Part shown: positions 61,584 through 64,000 of the stretch, piece by piece | Layout: every line of letters begins with the position of its first letter | Position numbering within the stretch: position 1 is the first letter of the stretch | From: Athripsodes cinereus | Taxonomy: Eukaryota; Arthropoda; Insecta; Trichoptera; Leptoceridae | Length of the DNA: 64,000 nucleotides | NCBI GenBank assembly: GCA_947579605.1 | Contig: OX388319.1 | Location: 23,511,447 to 23,575,446 of the forward strand | Direction: 5' to 3' | Program-made: the position numbers and the translations under genes | The notes under the pieces: generated by a model | The model's database searches: none | The model's input: the letters and a program-made list of their open reading frames with translations, nothing else | What the model was told of the DNA's origin: nothing

Positions 61584-62799
61584 TATATTTTAAATATCTT
61601 AAAATGTGAACACAACGTTTAAAAAATCAATGTTTTTTCAGCTTGATTTCATTTGTATTTTTTAAAAAGTTACAGCAATATATAATTGCAATAATGACCT
61701 ACTATTGTTTTTGGTAGTAATTTTGCATTAACAAACATGTTAGAATTGAATATAATAATATTTGCTAAAGCTTGTGTTTGAATCAAACTTCTGGTGTGAA
61801 TGTTAGATACCTTAAAACGATACAAATATTATGATTAACGAATGAGTAAATTGTATTTTAATGGGCTTGTTTGTAATAATTATTGGTGATAAATATATAT
61901 TTTTGAAAAGTATAAAGTGAATAAATAACACGAGTCAATAATAGAAAATTTTGTTGCCTTTTAGCTTATTATGTTATAAATATAGTAAAATAAGTTAGGA
62001 ACTCATAGGATTATATCATATTAAAATAATTAAATATAAAATACTTAAAAAATAATTGTAGTTGGTAATAAACACTGTCAGCTGTAATTATGATGATAAT
62101 ATTTATTTAGACTTGACTTGTATAAATTTAACTTTGACTAAATGAAAAACCTTATCCACGAAACACCTATTTATTATTTATCCCTGGTTAAATTAAACTT
62201 TACTCGAAAGCAATTTATTATGCATAGCATCTACTCAATACCACTTTTATATTTAAAAAAATATATCAATATGAGTATTGTTCCACAATTTTTTTCTTGA
62301 GTCCTTTAAACAGCAGCAAATTGTAAAAAAGTACCTATGTACGTAGTCAAAAATATCAAACAAATGTTGTGAATAAATATTTTTGTCAAGTCAAAACCAT
62401 AGACATAGTAATTATAAGAGTTGATACACTATTATGAAACTTAATCGTGCCCCAAACACTCCAAAATCAAAGAACATCCATTTTTCAGAGATGTGAATGA
62501 ATGAATATTTATTGAAATTTCTTAATGACATCAACAAAAAGACAATGAGGCCCGTACTGTTACTATAGCAATAATTTACCTTCATACATTTTGGCTAGTG
62601 TTGTTGTGTTTACTCTTACTATTATGTCTATGATCAAAACAATGTATATCTCTATTTGTGAGTAAGGTATAACTTAACCAGGTCTTACACTTGGAATATT
62701 AGTTATTCCTTGTTTGTGTGTATGGCTGTGTGTGATTATCTCTCTAAAAAAATAATTAAATTCCAAGTAGTTAAAAAATCTATTTAAACATTATCCAAT
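61584..62799. other. AT-rich stretch without a gene
   Basis: No frame or repeat assigned. TGAATGAATGAATATTTATT near 62497 could be an inverted retroelement tail. Confidence 0.35.
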
Positions 62800-63120
62800 T
62801 CAAACATCTCTCCCATATAGGATAGCTAGCGATCCAAATAGTTAAAAAAAATATTTTAACATTTACGATTTTAAAAATCCTTCTATTATAGAATCTCTCA
62901 AATGTGGGGTAGCTAGCAATCAAAGTCCATGTAACAAATATACATGTCGTTGTACCGTAGCGTACTTTATCATGAATGCTTGAAAATTATATTCACAGAT
63001 ATCAAATATACAATATTGAATGACTCATACATGATACTGTAATATTCAAATAGTTGACCTCAAACATTTGAGGAAAAAGAGAGAGAGATCTATTCTATTT
63101 CTGGGACTTCACTGAAAAAA
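62800..63120 (-). mobile_element. Two diverged R4 copies or a partly duplicated one
   Basis: CTCTCCCATATAGGATAGCT at 62808 and CTCTCAAATGTGGGGTAGCT at 62895 are both forms of the R4 3' end, followed by ACATGTCGTTGTACCG and, near 63100, TATTTCTGGGACTTCAC, the 5' end. Much decayed. Confidence 0.5.
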
Positions 63121-63241
63121 AAAAAAACATTTAATTATATATCATTGTAAAATATCTTCATCATTAATTTAAATTCGTAGTTTCTTAGCGAATCTTCAAA
63201 ACTTACAAAATTACTCATAGAAATAAACTATTTGTGTATAT

Positions 63242-63502
63242 GTCGCCGCACAGATAGTTAATTAAATGACTAGGCGGTTAGTTAAACCCCGGCATTGTTT
63301 AACGCAACGTTTATCTTATCAATCCTAGCGCCACAGTGCCAAATAAAGAAACTACAGCGATTGAGCTTGTTTTGATCAGGCAGAATGCTGAACGTTCGGC
63401 GCGTCATTGTTATTTAACGACCTGGCATTTAATTTAATGCCGGCATTTAACTCACTGCCTAGTCATTTGATTAACTCACTTATCTTACTATCGGGCGGCG
63501 AC
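63242..63502. mobile_element. MITE family M1, complete uninterrupted copy
   Basis: GTCGCCGCACAGATAGTTAA at 63242 and the inverse of TTACTATCGGGCGGCGAC (to 63502) are the ends. Subterminal AAATGACTAGGCGGTTAGTT pairs with CTGCCTAGTCATTTG. The interior has CCACAGTGCCAAATAAAG and TTTTGATCAGGCAGAA, as in the copy at 7092-7960. 261 bp, non-coding. It supplies the empty site for the PIF-like insertion at 7.1 kb. Confidence 0.8.
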
Positions 63503-63983
63503 GCATATTGTATTTATGTACTTTAATCATCAAATCATTCTTGATTCATGTAGTTCTCACTTTATATTCTTAATTTATTACTAGAATTTCTTCATTTCAT
63601 TTAAATGTGACTTTTCTCTTTCCAAGTATTTTAAATATTGCAGAAATGGAACAATCCAAGTCAAATAAACCAAGCCAAACTAATATTTTTTTGGAGATTT
63701 TTTTCTGAATCAAAATAATTTAAATAAGGAATTTTCGAAATTAAATACATTTGTAGACAATTTTTGAAATATTTTACAGTATAATAAACTTTTGATATTG
63801 ATTTTAAGTAAAAAAAAAACATAAAAAAAGGTTTGAAAATACACAAGATAATTTATATTTAAAATGTCAAAATTAAATCGTGAAAAATAAGAAATATTAA
63901 CAAAATTGTGTCTGCTTAATAAATGTTAATTTTTTATTGAGTATAAGATTTTATTTTTATTTGATTTAATAAATAAATAAATT
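63503..63983. other. No gene recognised
   Basis: AT-rich; AATAAATAAATAAATTC at 63968 may be a retroelement tail. Confidence 0.3.
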
Positions 63984-64000
63984 CTACTACTAAACCATCA
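63984..64000 (-). mobile_element. R4 repeat, first bases before the window edge
   Basis: TACTACTAAACCATCA is the tail and terminal ACCATCA seen at 38178 and 58456. The rest lies outside the window. Confidence 0.55.

Overview
The window looks like a stretch of an insect nuclear genome, most likely a moth or butterfly. The DNA is AT-rich and intron-containing. It is crowded with tRNA-headed SINEs, non-LTR retrotransposon (LINE) 3' ends with AATAAA-type or (TAG)n tails, and small inverted-repeat DNA transposons, and short GTAGGTA/TACCTAC runs recur. The lepidopteran assignment rests on general familiarity with SINE-2-type repeats and could not be tested here. There are no bacterial operons, no CRISPR array and no rRNA.

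Host coding sequence is sparse. A probable last exon of one plus-strand gene lies at 1564-1808, with a clear acceptor, a stop codon and a 3' UTR. Two consecutive plus-strand exons at 55645-55806 and 56086-57255 join in phase 0 and encode a polar, low-complexity C-terminal region of a second gene. I recognise neither protein.

Almost everything else is mobile DNA, often nested. (1) At 40.9-45.6 kb there is a largely intact CR1-group LINE: a gag-like ORF1 with three zinc knuckles, and an uninterrupted 962-codon ORF2 with endonuclease and reverse transcriptase motifs, ending in an AATAAA-A tail. (2) At least four other LINE lineages leave 5'-truncated 3' ends, called here LINE-A (GHVERM motif, (TAG)n tail), LINE-B (AEGKIEG motif, poly-A), LINE-C (HVLRGEKY motif) and LINE-D (minus-strand copies near 12 and 25.5 kb). 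Jockey/CR1-like C-termini add to these. (3) SINE-1 has a tRNA-like head and an AACCCAGATATATCTT-A tail (seven copies or fragments). SINE-2 (four, all in minus orientation) has a head ending near CGGGTTCGATTCCCGG. (4) An abundant ~240 bp repeat, called here R4, occurs about 25 times on both strands; its 3' end resembles that of LINE-A. (5) Inverted-repeat DNA elements include a PIF/Harbinger-like MITE with TTA duplications, a second MITE family it has jumped into, a probable mariner-like hairpin with 86 bp arms, and several other near-perfect palindromes. (6) Tandem arrays have periods of 106, 52, 117, 110, 85 and 29 bp.

The most informative pattern is the layering. Several insertions keep readable target-site duplications, and some have a paralogous uninterrupted copy in the same window, so relative ages can be read directly: 7.1-8.0, 11.3-13.6, 17.0-17.5, 28.6-29.2, 35.7-36.4 and 38.2-38.5 kb.
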